Assembly (NCBI RefSeq): GCF_000350225.1
Contig: NW_005178809.1
Coordinates: forward strand, 1,101,376 to 1,165,375
Length of the DNA: 64,000 bases
Source: Chondrus crispus
Taxonomy: Eukaryota > Rhodophyta > Florideophyceae > Gigartinales > Gigartinaceae
Direction of reading: 5' to 3'
A program made the translations under genes and the position numbers. The notes below the pieces were generated by a model. It was given only the letters and a program-made list of their open reading frames with translations. It did not search any database and had not been told where the DNA came from. This document shows, piece after piece, positions 23,645 to 35,900 of the stretch. Every line of letters begins with the position of its first letter. The stretch's first letter is position 1.

Positions 23645-24445
23645 TGTAGTGCAATGCGCCTGTCAGGCAGAGACCAAGGTCCGACGGTCCAACACAAACA
23701 ACAGCAACAAAAACAACAACTGCCAACGGCACAGCGCTACGGAGTGTTCGAAGCTCCCTGTCCTGTTTAAGCGGGTTTGCGGCCCGCAGTAGCTCGGATC
23801 CCTGATAAGGGGGGGGCAAAGAGAAGGGCCCAGCCCGGGATCGGTAAATGGTGGTAGAGACTTGTAAAGGCAGCTGCTCGACGAGTTCGGAGGGGTGTTA
23901 GAGTAAACCTGGTCCGATGGGTCGTAAATCCAATGCTCGAAGAGCGCCTTGTACACCTTATACCCTTGATAAGGTCTTCGACGGGGACGTCGCAACGTAG
24001 CCCGTCGGGAAAGAAGAAATCGTAGCAGCGCTACACCTTCGTACTGCCCGATGGCAAAGTACCAACAACGGATCGGTCGCAACCAGATTCCGATGGAACC
24101 AACACTGAGAAAAGCACCACTGGTGCACCAACACAAAAGCCCGATGGCAAATGACGTCACGTTGCGGATCGCAATCGTACAAGGTGGGACCAACTCAAGA
24201 TTAAGGAAAATTAGGATAGGGAAATAAAGGAAAATTGGTAAGGAAAAAGGGGACCCCCGAGCGCAAAGGATAAAGTAATCTGTAGTTAAAGGAAATGTCT
24301 TGTAAAAGACGGACTTCAACCAAGGCGATATCAGACTCTGGCAACTCGGGTTACCTTTACTGACTTGGTGGTCAGAGGGCTAAGGTATATATCGCCCCGC
24401 CGGAGCCGCTACAGTAGCTCTCGGCGCTAGATCCTAGATCTAATC
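23645..24445 (-). repeat. Gyp-E 5' LTR, second part, inverted
   Basis: An 801-base LTR piece whose reverse complement matches 39300-40098 with no difference that I found by eye. It ends at TAATC (24441-24445), the inverted GATTA target duplication, where the Gyp-D LTR begins. Its missing first part is 237-407, which lies 23 kb away in the opposite orientation. Confidence 0.9.
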
Positions 24446-25462
24446 TGTAGTGCAATACTCGTCTCGGGTAGGGGAAAAAAAGGAAGTGAAAAAGGAAAAA
24501 ATTGGATATTGTAGTCCGGGTTTGGGGACACACGTGTGCGACGAAGCGCACGATTATTTTAATTATTTAATTTATTTACTAATTAGATCTAGAATCTAGA
24601 GCCGGGAGCTACTGTACTCGCCCCGGCGGGGCTCTATATAACTTAGCCCTTTGACCGAACAAGTCAATAAACCAACCCGAGTTGCCGGAGTTGAATGTCG
24701 CCTTGGTCGAAGTCCGTCTCTACCAAGACGCTCCCTTTTACCTAAGCCTACTGCATCCTCTATCGCTCGGGGTTCCCTTTTCTCTTTCTTTTATTTCCCT
24801 ATCCTTTTCTATCTCTAATTCTACCTATTTTCCCCTTATCTTGTGTTGGTGCCATCGGCCTCGGTTGCGACCGAACCGGTGTAGGTGTCTTTGCCGTCGG
24901 AAGACACAGTTGACGTAGCGCTGCTACTGTGACCCATTTTCCGACGGAAACCGTTGTAACGAAGTCTCTCTCGAAGGGCTCCGTCGTGTTACGAGCCAGT
25001 GTTGGTGCCATCTGCCTCGGTTGCGACCGAACCGGTGTAGGTGTTTCGAGCCATCGGGCGGCACAGCTGACGTAGCGCTGCTACTTTCATTTCATCCCGT
25101 CGGGCTGCGTTGCGACGCCCCCGTCGAAGGCCTTGTCGCGTTACAAGGTGTCGAAGAAGCTCAACGAGCATTGGCCTTACAACCCAGTGGAAACGGGGTA
25201 TCTACGTACGCGCCCCACCCCACACTCGTCGAGCAGTTCTCTTCGCAAGTCTCTACCACACCGATCCCGGGCCGGGCTATTTCTCTGTGCCCCCCCCATC
25301 AGGGATCTGAGCTACTACGAGTCGCAAGCTCGTTTAAACGGAGAAGGGAGAGTCGGACACTCCGTAGCGCTGTGCCATCGGCAGTTCTTCTTTTTGTTGC
25401 TGTTGTTGTTTTTGCTGGACCATCGGACCGCGGTCTCTGCCGGACAGGCGCATTGCACTACA
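24446..25462 (+). repeat. Gyp-D LTR (5' LTR of the right arm)
   Basis: A 1017-base LTR with 11-base inverted ends, followed by the primer site. The inverse of 408-1425. Contains a TATATA box (24635) and a direct repeat of about 157 bases (units beginning near 24843 and 25000, each with CTCGGTTGCGACCGAACCGG and a GTAGCGCTGCTAC near-palindrome) that the Gyp-E LTR has only once. Confidence 0.92.
24634..24642 (+). promoter_or_regulatory. TATA-like box in the Gyp-D LTR
   Basis: CTATATAAC stands after a GC-rich stretch (CCCCGGCGGGG). The equivalent place in the Gyp-E LTR has TATATA at 39351 and in the Gyp-B family LTR at 38125. Likely core promoter of the gag-pol transcript. Confidence 0.55.
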
Positions 25463-25466
25463 AAAG

Positions 25467-25484
25467 TGGTCTCCCGACCTAGAA
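25467..25484 (+). promoter_or_regulatory. Primer binding site of the right arm
   Basis: TGGTCTCCCGACCTAGAA, four bases after the 5' LTR; the same tRNA site as in the other gypsy copies. Confidence 0.85.
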
Positions 25485-25585
25485 ATTGTTTTATCTTCGA
25501 CAAGGAAGTGGTCTGGGTAACGGACTCTTTTCTATTTTCTTTTTGTTTGTAACTTTTTTGCTGCGTAGGTCCGCTCGTACGAGCG

Positions 25586-27694
25586 ATGTCAACAAGCGCA
25601 CCCGGGGACGTTGGTCCCGGGGCGAGTAGAAGCGGATCGGCACGAGCGTCGAGGATCCCGAGGGGTCCTCGCACCCGGAGCCAGGCCAATACGGCCACGG
25701 ACCCCGGAGATCAACAATCCCCTACGGGGATAGCCGCCGACAAGACTGACCTCGACGAGAAGTTGGAGAAGGTGAGCAGCTAAATTCGCGAAGAAGCGAA
25801 AAAAAATCTCGAGGCTGAATTAGCCCTCGTCCGGCAGCAACTGGAGTTGCAAGCATCCGAGTTCCACACCGTTTTAGGAGAGCTATCGGCTTGAGTGGAT
25901 CTCGTCGAGAAGGAGCGAGGTGAGGCGACCGACGGTCTGGAGCCGGAGGTCCTAGCCTCGTTGAAAATTTCAGTCAAGGACGCGAGGCGCGACGCGAATC
26001 AAGCCTTGGAGTCCTGAGGAAAATTTAGAACAAGCATCGATGACCGATTCGATCGCGCCGCGCAACGTCTCAAGGACCTCGAGCAGGCCGCGGATCAAGC
26101 TCCGCAAGGATCGGACGACGAGCCGCTCCCTTCGGGTAGAGAGGGCGACCGTCGGTCGAAGAAGGACAAGCCCGCTCGGCAGCGGAGTTCCAAGTCGAAG
26201 CCCTCGAAGAAGGACAAGCGACGTACAAGCAAGGGTCATTGTAGTGACGATCCGGAGAACCGCGACTCACAGTCGGAGTCGCTTGGTTCCTCCGAAGATG
26301 GTAACGGCGGTTCGTCGAACCATTCGGGCGATTCCGAACGCCGTTCAGAAGACGGAAACGGAATTTCGTCAAGCAAGAAAATTTCCTCCAGACGAGGCGG
26401 AGTCACTTCGTCCGCCTCGCGGAGAGACAAGGACGCGGACCCCGAAGATGTCGCAACGCGGCGCGGGCCGCGATGGGAGGAGTTGGAGGAGCTGAATCCG
26501 ACCAACTACCTCTTCAAGAAATTACTTTCGTACCGAACGTACCGCTTGCGGAACCCGCAGACATATTTGTCAAGTTCCGGGCGGACCGCCGTGCGAAAAA
26601 TCAGGAGAGATATTCCGCCTAAGGTGAAGAAGGACAACACGTTCACAGGTGAAGACGGGGTCCTTGTGTTGGATTTTTTGGCAAAATTAGTTCAGGAGTT
26701 CGATACCCAAGAAATGAACGAGGGGCAAGCGATCCGCCTGTTGCCTGAATTTTTAAGCGGCATCGCCTTGAGACAGTACACTTCGGTGTCTCAGACGGCC
26801 GGGGCCCATCACGGAAAGGTATCCGTTTGGCCGGAGGCCGTACAGTGGTTGTTGAGGAGTTTCGCAACCGACGAGGCGATCCGTCAAGCCGTGCTCGCAT
26901 TGCGAGAAGTTCAGCAAAGACCGTCTGAAGACGAGATGAAATTTTATATCCGTCTGACGGACGCAAGCAATCGATGTGGAAACGTATATTCGATGGAAGA
27001 ACAAATGGCGATGTTTATTGAAGGACTCGATTCGAGTATCAAGCCGATGGTATCTCAATACCGACAAGACAATCGGGACGTTTCGTTTTTGAGACTAGTT
27101 AATTACGCGAAGGCGCATGGCTCGGCGAGCCGCGCTAAGGACAAGAAGACCAAGAAGGTCACGATTCAGACGCCGTCGACAATTAGGGCCGGTAAGAAGC
27201 CGACGGCTTCTTATCCCGGTCGCAAAAGTCACGCCGCCGTCCATTTAGCCGAGTCCATTTCCGCATCAGATAAGCGCGGCGCGCATGGAAGTAGCGAAAA
27301 TCACTACGAAGGAGCGTTAGTAGCCGAAGGCGAGTTCATTGAGCCATCGGAGGGCCACGGACACGAGGACTACGGGGACAGCGGGTCGTCAACTTTACCG
27401 ACGCCCGCATACACGACGGAGTCGTTTTCAGAGCCTACGGATCCCGTGATGATGTTTCGGGGGCGCGGCCACACACCAGCGCCGCGCATTCCGATGGAAG
27501 ACAAGGGTACGACGTTTCGGAGACCAGGCTGGATGGGAAGGCCGCAACGTCAAGGAAGGCCGCCGGCCCGTGGAGGACCTAGGACGCCGTATCCCGTCAA
27601 GACGCACGGTCTGGTGTGCTATCATTGCTATGAAAAGGGGCACGCCGCGCCAACGTGCATTCTTTCCCTCCGGGAAATGCACCGAGTTTTGTAA
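25586..27694 (+). pseudogene. Right-arm gag
   Basis: Same gag as 21372-23480, one phase from ATG 25586 to the stop at 27694, with three stops: TAA at 25781-25783, TGA near 25892 (CGA in the left arm) and TGA near 26015 (shared with the left arm). Capsid-like region from 26483 and a CYHCYEKGHAAPTC zinc knuckle near the end. From about 26000 to 27500 the translation equals the left arm except for a few residues in the Arg/Gly-rich tail. Non-functional as it stands. Confidence 0.88.
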
Positions 27695-27706
27695 AATTAT
27701 GAGGCG

Positions 27707-29028
27707 TTGTCTCCGATGGAGAGGTTAGGGATACCATCGACGAGTTACCTGAAGGTCAAGAATTGGTTCGATTCGCAGACGGCGAGCACGCCGAGTGCTT
27801 CAACGCCGAGGTCGAACCAACCCTTCGGAGGGCCCGCCGCGGGGCCCGCGCCGTCGGATGTGAGAAGGATCCCGCCGCGGCAGGAAAACTAGAGAGGGGA
27901 ATCTCGCATGAGTCGCGAGAGGCACAGGGTCGACGTACTGTGCCCGGGGCTCAGCCCCGTATCCCGTCTCTAAGGGAAAAATCAGGCCTCGAGGAGGAGG
28001 TTGTTGGATTGGTGGATAAGCCCAAAGGGCCAGCTCAAGTCAAGAAAATTTTGAGCCGAGCCCGAGATCATCCGCTGGAAGAAGTTCGAAGACCCTCGTA
28101 CAGGGTTAAGTGAAGGGAGTGTCCCGAGAAGATTTTGGTTCTTGCGCGAAAAAACTACAAAGTTTACGCGGACATTGGACCAACAGTCGGATTGATGAGC
28201 CGGGTGTTGTCTGTTTTAGACACCGGCGCGGGACCAAACCTTGTGCGAAAATCGGAACTCCCAGCTGGAATGGAATCTCTAGTGTCCTACGGACCGACCC
28301 AAGATATCGGCGACGCGAACAATAGGCCACTCCGGACTCTCGGCACAATTAGAATGCCTGTGAGGCTTGGAAAATTTGTGGCCGCAGCCGAGTTTATTGT
28401 ATGCGAAAAACTAGCCGTCCCGCTAATTCTAGGCGCGGACTACTGTGACCGGTTTGTGGAAGCACTTTATCCAAGGAAGAAAACGGTTGAGTTGGCGGAT
28501 TTCTCGGAGGTCCCGATAGTTAGGCGGTTCTCGACGAGAAAAGGGAAGAAGAATCTCGTCCCGGGAGAGGACGAGAATGATGGAAAGGTGGAGCGAATTT
28601 CCCCTAAGGTAAAAGTGGCAAGAGCCACCACTATGGAGCCAGGGACGCAGCGCGTCGTGGAATGCACCTCGAAGAGGGCGGGCTTGGTTGTGGTTCAGCC
28701 GTACTCGTCGTTGTACGAAAGGCACGGGCTGACGTGCACGAATGGTGTCGTTCAGGTCGAGCCTGACCGGCCATTTCGTTTACTCGTTGCGAATTTTAGG
28801 ACGTACCCTGTCAGGGTGCAAAAAGGCCAAGTGGTGGCAGAATTATACCGCACCCGAGAGCCGCGCTCGAGAGCAAAACCACCATTGGTGAAGTTCTCGG
28901 AATTCAAGAAAGGAAGAAGGAAAATTTTCCCAATTCCACCAAGACGCCTACAGGCAAGGCAAGATGCGAACCGTCGGATCAAGATCGCGAGGACCAGCAA
29001 GGAGAACGGGAGGAACGGCTCTCCGTAA
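27707..29028 (+). pseudogene. Right-arm pol N-terminus and protease
   Basis: The frame 27763-28113 ends in a TGA shared with the left arm, and continues in phase through 28135-29028 with the protease active site VLDTGAGPNLV. A T is missing near 28847 (ATTATACC against ATTATTACC in the left arm), so the end of this frame is out of phase with RT. No start codon is required if pol is made by frameshift or readthrough from gag; the sequence does not settle which. Confidence 0.8.
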
Positions 29029-29075
29029 CGGCAACTACGACGCCGGAGCGGCGGATTAAGCCTCCCCCGCCGGAC

Positions 29076-31130
29076 GTGGAGGAACTCGACCTGAGCCACG
29101 TGCCGGACCGGCTGCGCGAGCGGTTCCGTCGGATGTTGAAGAAGTATTCAAGGATGTGGAATGGGACGCTTGGCGAAATTAATACCACAGTCCATCGGAT
29201 CGAGTTGATCCCCGAGACTCGTCCCATCGCACAAGCCCCGTATCAGGCCGGGCCTGAAGCCCGCGAAGTAGAAGATGCAGAGGTGCAGAAGATGTTAGAC
29301 GCAGAGGTGCAGAAGATGTTAGACGCAGGAGTGATAGAACCAGCGCAGTCAGAATGGGCGTCGCCCGTGTTGCTGGTGCCCAAGCCGGACGGGTCAATGC
29401 GTTTTTGCGTAGACTACCGCAGGCTGAACGCAGTGACGGTGAAGGACACGTACCCCTTACCGCGCATGGATGAGTGCCTGGACTCGCTTGGTGACACCAA
29501 GGTTTTCTCCGCGTTGGACGCTATCTCGGGATATTGGCAGATGCCTATCCCTGAGCGCAACCGCGACAAGACCGCATTTTCGTGTCACTCAGGACTGTAT
29601 CGCTTCTCAAGAATGCCCTTCGGGCTAACTAACGCGCCAGCGACGTTTCAGAGAGCAATGGATATCCTGCTCTCTCCGTTCCGTTGGAAGTGCTGTTTGG
29701 TGTATCTGGACGACATAATAATTTTTAGCAAGTCGTGGGAGGAGCACATCGTGCACGTGGATGAAATACTTTCTGTACTGGAGAAGGCAGGTGTGAAGCT
29801 CAAGCTTCGCAAGTGTGAATTTTTCGTCGACAAGATCAAGTACCTGGGCCATGTCGTTCGGCCAGGTACATTGGAAGTGGACGCTGCGCGAACCGTCGCA
29901 TTGGAACAAGTGAGGTACCCTCAAACGCAGACCCAGCTCAGGAGCTTCTTGGGACTTTGTAATGTCTACCGCAGATTCGCTCCGCATTATGCGAAAATCG
30001 CGCATCCGCTCAATCAACTGTTGAAGAAGGGACAACCGGTCCAGTTGGAAGGATTCGACGAACCGTGCAAGAAAGCTTTTCATAAGCTCAAGGACGCCAT
30101 CCTGGCACCGCCGGTGTTGGCGCTGCCGAAGAAGGACCTACCATACTCGGTAGACACAGATGCAAGCGACTATCAAATCGGCGCTGCATTATTTCAAACA
30201 CACCCGGATGCGCAACGTAAACCCATCGGGTTCTTTTCAAGAACGTTAGCCGCAGCCGAGAGAAACTATTCTGTATCAGAAAAAGAATGTCTAGCGGTAA
30301 TTTGGGCCGTACAGACTTTAAGACCATATCTATATGGCGAGCACTTCATTGTGCATACCGACCATGCCTCATTGAGGTGGTTGATGAACGTAACCGACCC
30401 CAGCGGGAGATTAATCCGATGGAGGCTCCGCCTCTCGGAATTGCATTTCGAAATCAAGTACAAGAAGGGCAAGGCGAACAGTCAAGCTGATGCCCTGTCA
30501 AGATTACGAACCGCAGGAGAAACCGTCGACGAAATCGACGACGAAATCCCATGCTTTATGGCCGAACCGGCCGAGGGTACAGTGGAGAACGAGGAAAGTT
30601 TTGACGCGTTAGACGACATCCTCGCTCTTGAGGGGGGGACCGCCCCTGAGCGCCTCGATCAATTCCAAGCTGTCACTCCGGAGGAGCTCATTCGCGAGCA
30701 AGCCGTCGACCCCTTCTGCAATCGCATCAAGGAAGAAATGGACGCCGGAAAAGTGAGAACATTCAGCATAGAGACCGAGGAACTCGAAGGAACTCTATGC
30801 CGTACCGCAGCGGAGTTTGTACAAGTGGTGATACCACAATCGTTAAGGGACCGCGTCCTAGGGTTAAGCCACTACGCAAAATTGGCAGGCCACCCGGGAG
30901 GCAGGAAACTTTACAAGACTTTGAGAAGATATTTTTATTGGCCTACGATGGCCCTAGACTGCTATGCAGTCGCGAAGAATTGCGCCGCATGTGCGCGGGA
31001 AAGGGTGAAGTTAAGAAGAAACACGAAGGAAATGAAGCTGTTCACGCCCAAAGCTCCGCTGGAGTTTGTCGCCATCGACATCCTCGGCGAGCTAATTACA
31101 ACTAAACGAGGAATCGGTACATTCTCGTGA
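29076..31130 (+). pseudogene. Right-arm reverse transcriptase and RNase H
   Basis: Complete RT with all palm motifs (FCVDYRRLN, AISGYWQMPIPE, FSRMPFGLTNAPATFQ, VYLDD), RNase H (DTDASDYQIGA to QADALSR) and integrase HHCC. Covers the part lost in the left-arm gap. A 24-base in-frame tandem duplication (EVQKMLDA twice, near 29279-29327) is absent from the left arm. Ends at the same one-base deletion as the left arm, just before the integrase core. Confidence 0.9.
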
Positions 31131-32344
31131 TCAGCGATCGATACTCGAAACTGTTACGAACCGTACCGTTGAAGAAGATATCAGCTGCGCACATCGCACA
31201 AGCCTTCGTTCACCATTGGGTATTCGAGTACGGACCGCCGGTCAAGCTGATGTCCGACAACGGAACACAGTTCACGGCCCGGTTCTTTCAGAATGTCTGC
31301 CGAATTCTCGGCATACGCAATGTGTTCACGACTACGTACCACCCGCAAGGCAACGGCCAAGTTGAGAGGTTTAACCGCACGCTGACTTCCGCGTTGCGAA
31401 AATACGTTGGAGAGCATCCCAAGGACTGGGACCTATTTAGCGACGCTGTGACGTTCGCATACAACACGCAAGTTCATCGAACTACGAATATCGCGCCCTT
31501 CGAGCTGGTGTTAGCCCGGGCGCCGAGAAGCATTGCGTTACAAGCACAGCCAAGTTTGGAAGGATTTAGCTCGAATCGAGCGTACTACCTGAAATGGCAG
31601 TCGTGGTTGGAAAGCCTGATGAAAGGCGCTGGTAAGAGCTTGCGGAAAGAACAAGCGCGCTACAAGCGAAATTTCGACGCAAGGCTCCGCAAGTCGAAGT
31701 ATGACATCCCTTCAGGATCATACGTATTCCTTCGGAAAGAGCAAGGCACGGCCACCGAGCCGAAACATAAGTTGGCACAAGTGGCTACAGGTCCATATCA
31801 AGTGAAGGAGTCAACTGAGAATACGGTCGTCATATCCATCGGCAACCAGGAAGAGCGCGTGTCGCGAGATAGAGTCGAATTAGCCCCTAGTTCCATGGAC
31901 TACACGCCGATAGTCGGGCTACGACAAGCGCTACAATTTCTCAACACAGGAGGAAAACGAGAAGGACCCGCCGCGCAAGTGAGAGATAGGATGGATGACG
32001 GACCGTTGATAAATCAGGAGGCTACGGGGACCCCGCCCGGTCTACAAAAGATGGGAGGTTCGGAAAGACAGGGTGAGGAGGAGTCACTGACTCTTCGGAA
32101 GGGGGACGGACAGTTGGACACGCAGGAAGAAGGAGCCGGGAGTCAGGAGTATGTGATCGACAAGATCGTGGACCACGGCTACGACTGAGAGAAATTAATT
32201 CTCAAAGTGAGATGGTATGGGTATACCCTCAAGGACGCAACGTGGGAACCCATCGAGCAATTGCCCCGCAGCGCGGCCGTCACGTATTTCCGACGGAAAA
32301 GATTATCCTTGCCCGCGCAGGTCGCGCAAGCGCAATCAGGATAG
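31127..32344 (+). pseudogene. Right-arm integrase core and chromodomain
   Basis: Integrase core with LMSDNGTQF and VERFNRTL, the C-terminal barrel, an acidic linker and a chromodomain that is cut by TGA at 32186-32188 (after IVDHGYD) but continues in phase (LKVRWYGYTLKDATWEP, AAVTYFRRKRL) to TAG at 32342-32344. It differs from the left arm at many positions, unlike the RT just upstream. The YHPQGNGQ variant replaces the usual YHPQANGQ. Confidence 0.86.
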
Positions 32345-32639
32345 TGGTAACCAAGAATTTCACATGTCAGTGTCAGTGCGGTAATCCGCACTGGGCAGAG
32401 CGAGCCGACCTGAGGGTCAAGAAAAGGGGAACGATGAGATGGAACGAACCAGGTGAGGGGCCTTCAGATAGCCCCCCCGCAAGTAGAAGCAGCGCACGCA
32501 CGAGTAGGATGAGCGTCGTGATGAGATACTCAGGTCGGAAGTCGCGTAACGGGGTGCCAAGCGAAGAAAGAACGCTGGAAGAACGGGGACATGGACTGGA
32601 CAATCCACCTTTTTCACTCTTACCTTCATAACAGTTCGG

Positions 32640-32951
32640 TCTCGTTTTTGTTTTATTTGTGATTGCTTTTGTGTTGTTCTATTTTATTTTATTTTTGAGA
32701 TGTTGGGGACACGACCCCGCACCGCGGAGGTCGGTCAGCAAGTCTACGAGGAGCCCAAGGAGGACGTTGAAGAGGCGATAATCTTCGAGATCAATTCGGC
32801 CTTCGACAAGGTTACGGCCGACACCCGCGTCGCGGGATTCCCACCGGGTCATAACGAAGCCCTCTCTTTATTTTCTATTCCCTTCATTTCGGTTTTGTTT
32901 ATTTTTTTTGATGTCGAAGACACAGCCCCGGGCAACGTCCGGGTTCCCTAA
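32640..32951 (+). pseudogene. Sense-strand frame downstream of pol, right arm
   Basis: ATG at 32700 opens a frame whose first 50 or so residues (GTRPRTAEV, IFEINSAFDKVTAD, RVAGF) match the left-arm frame at 16404-16215. Beyond about 32845 the arms differ and this frame soon ends at 32951. The leader (32640-32699) is T-rich and also conserved. Short, conserved and in the same place twice, so probably the start of a real accessory gene that is broken here. No known domain. Confidence 0.5.
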
Positions 32952-35900
32952 GAGAATGAGGAAGGTGAACCAAGTCGTCCACTTACAAGAAGAGAAAAGA
33001 AAAATGGATGCACGACGTTGATGGCCAACCAGGTGACATTAGTTAGATTAGAAAAATATATAAGTATGTAGCGAACGCCGTGAGACAGGACGGAGTCCGG
33101 AAGACGTGTGCTCTACGAGTGACCGCGCACGATGATGAGGTTAAGGCAGAGCTTCCCGGAGGGGCGTACTTCGTGTCGTTGGAGAAGGGCTGAAATGGCC
33201 GAGGGCTGGTTGAAGGGCTGTGGGTGATTGAGGAAGTGTCTGGTGGCAACCAGACGGCAGCATAAATGGGAGAGCGGAACGCATTGGAAAGGGGGTAAGT
33301 GGAGGAACAAGCGTGGTTCCGCGGTCGCGTGTGCAGGCCTACCGATCAAGCTGTATCGGTCGCGAATGTTATACACCCGAATATCCCGCGCAAGTGGGCT
33401 ATTCTCGCTGATACTGTGGGGGCAACAGAGAAAGGAGGAGCAGACTACTGTCCTCCACGGTGGACATGGGGGTGCGTCAGACGGACGAGTGGGTTATCTT
33501 TGAGTCGAGGGAGAAGGGGTCTAAAGGATGTGGCTGAGGTGCATACGCATGCTCGCAAGGCGAAGCAGGAGGAAGTGGATGATGAGATGTGCGACGGGGC
33601 TGAGGTATTGGCAGGAATGAGTGTTGAAGGCGTGGGGAGGCGTACCTCTTGAGGATGAGGAGATGCACCACGATGCGAGGGGAGAGTCCGAAGGGCAGGC
33701 AGTTGTCGTTGGATGGCCCATCGCGTAAGCCGCGGAACACCTCCGAGTACACCGCAACTCCACCCTGTGCAAATCGACAAGTGTGGCGATGCCCAAGTGG
33801 AACGCAGAACCACATCGGGAATTTTGAAGCAAAATTTAGGAAGGCGTGTCGAATGGAGCGCACGAGGGGCCGGGTATTTAGACAAAAAAGAGGGGTGCAA
33901 ACAGCGCGCACAAGTCCGTGCCCCCCCCCCGCCATGCGAAGATACCAGCAGGAAAAGTGGAGCGTGCACGTCCCGTGCGGGATGTCGACCGAGGGAGCGA
34001 CGTCAGTCGTCGGCTGTATTCACGAGCGAGGGCAGAGAGATCCTACTGTCTGCAATGATGCGGCGAGTCGAAGAAGCACAGCTTAACTGAAGACATCGAT
34101 AAGCCTCTCGGTTCCGATGAACTCTGACCCTCGCGTAGTTTTCCTAACGCGCGGGCCACACATACTTACTGATCACCGACGATCAACTACTGCTCAATTT
34201 CCTTTCTTTCTTTCTGTTTGTCCTTTTTGTTTTGTGACCTAGAGAACGCGGCGCAGTCCGACAAGAGTCACGATCTTACGATTATGACGGTATCATCGCA
34301 CGCGCTGTTCCGTACACCAACAAGCCACACACAAAAAAATGGAAATTCGAAATTTTATCCGTATCCCTGAGCAAGCGGGAAGCGTTGTGACATGGGAGGG
34401 AAACGTTTCAAGGAAATGGCAGAGGTCGGTGCGTGGATCGACTAACAAGAGGGAGAAGAGCCGGGGAGAATAAGAGAAGGAAAAATGAGACATGAGCTGC
34501 ATGGGTGAGGGCGAAAATGAGAGCACCCCAGTAGAGGATGAAAAGACAGTGTTACTTCCAGAGAAAGATTTTGGGACGCGTACACTGTGCGGAAAGGAGG
34601 AGTCAAGGGTGAAAGATCCAAGCGCTGACGCCGACGACGCAACGAATCGGTATTTTCTCGAGAATGTTTGCGGCGTGTTGTCGAACGGGGAACGGGTGAT
34701 TGAGCTAGGTAATTCACTTTTTAACACCCGGGGGGGTAGTCGAAGTGTTGGTGAGGAAGGCTGCACAGCATCAGGAAACCGCCGTGGAATGCGTGAAGGA
34801 GATCTCTCGTCAGACGGTACGAGATCAGCCGGACGGCTGGAGACAAAAGGGTGTTGAGAATAACTTTGGTGAAGGAACCGGCTCGCCCCAAAGCGCCAAT
34901 CGGCGACGAAATTGAAGAGCGTGGTTGGGGCCAGCCGTAAGACGACGCGATGCGTGAGAAGGACTTGAGAGGTTCCGAGAAGTCCTTGGTAGACAGTTAA
35001 CGGTTCGCGCCCCGGTTACAGATGCGGTTATCGTGTCCACGTGTACCAACAGCTATTGGTTTTGAGAGACACACGCTTCGATTAGGACCGGCTTACGGTC
35101 ATCACACGACGATAGCGTCCGATGGGAGCACCCACATTACGTCGACCGAAGCTCGTTGTGAGGAATACTCTCTCACGAGGTGAATAGGGTCTGATCGTCG
35201 TCCAAGGAGGAGAATGTAATGCAACTTGGGGTGGAGCCTGGAGTCTCCAGGCCGAGTGTTGACGTACGAGAGGAACGATCCCAACGGACAAAAGGGATGC
35301 ATGATGATGAGAGTTGATCCTCTGGATCCGAAAACGCGACGAACGTCGGCGATGACGTCTGAGAGAATATGTGTAATTACTGAGAGTACCTCTCGTTTGG
35401 ACAAATTGATAGTGGCGCGAAGCCCTGAGGACAAAGAACTTCACACCCACTTCGATCCATGCAGAAGCCCGGATGCAGACAGGACAGCCACGCTCAATCT
35501 CAACGGATCGAGTCACTCGCTGAGATGAAGAAGAAAAAAACGGCAGGACAAAGAAAAAAGGAGAGTAGGCGAAGAGACGGTGCGCTGGAGGATGACGCGA
35601 ACTGAGGGAAAATTAAATTCCCCTCTTCACAAACATGAAGGCCTGTTTGTAGGGAAAAGGAGGTCGATGGAGACGGGAAGAATTCCCTACTTAGTAGGAA
35701 AATGAGGCACAAAAAAATCGGGTGAAGCAGAATGACCTTTTTTCATTGACAAGGGTTGAAGCGCTCTTTGACGAGCAGAGTTTGCGAGATAAAACGTAGG
35801 AGACATGCCGACGGCATCTCTCCCGCAAACGAGCTGGGTTAGTTGATAGGCTTGAGAAGCCTACGTGGCCAGAGTGGCACCCCATCAACAGGGCAAGATT

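Noticed and set aside
25467-25484. Assigning the gypsy primer site to a named tRNA
   Set aside because: The 18 bases fit a tRNA 3' end, but I could not match them to a specific tRNA with confidence.
33640-34090. Plus-strand frames in the right-arm 3' region
   Set aside because: The phase is not kept in the corresponding left-arm segment, and no domain is seen.
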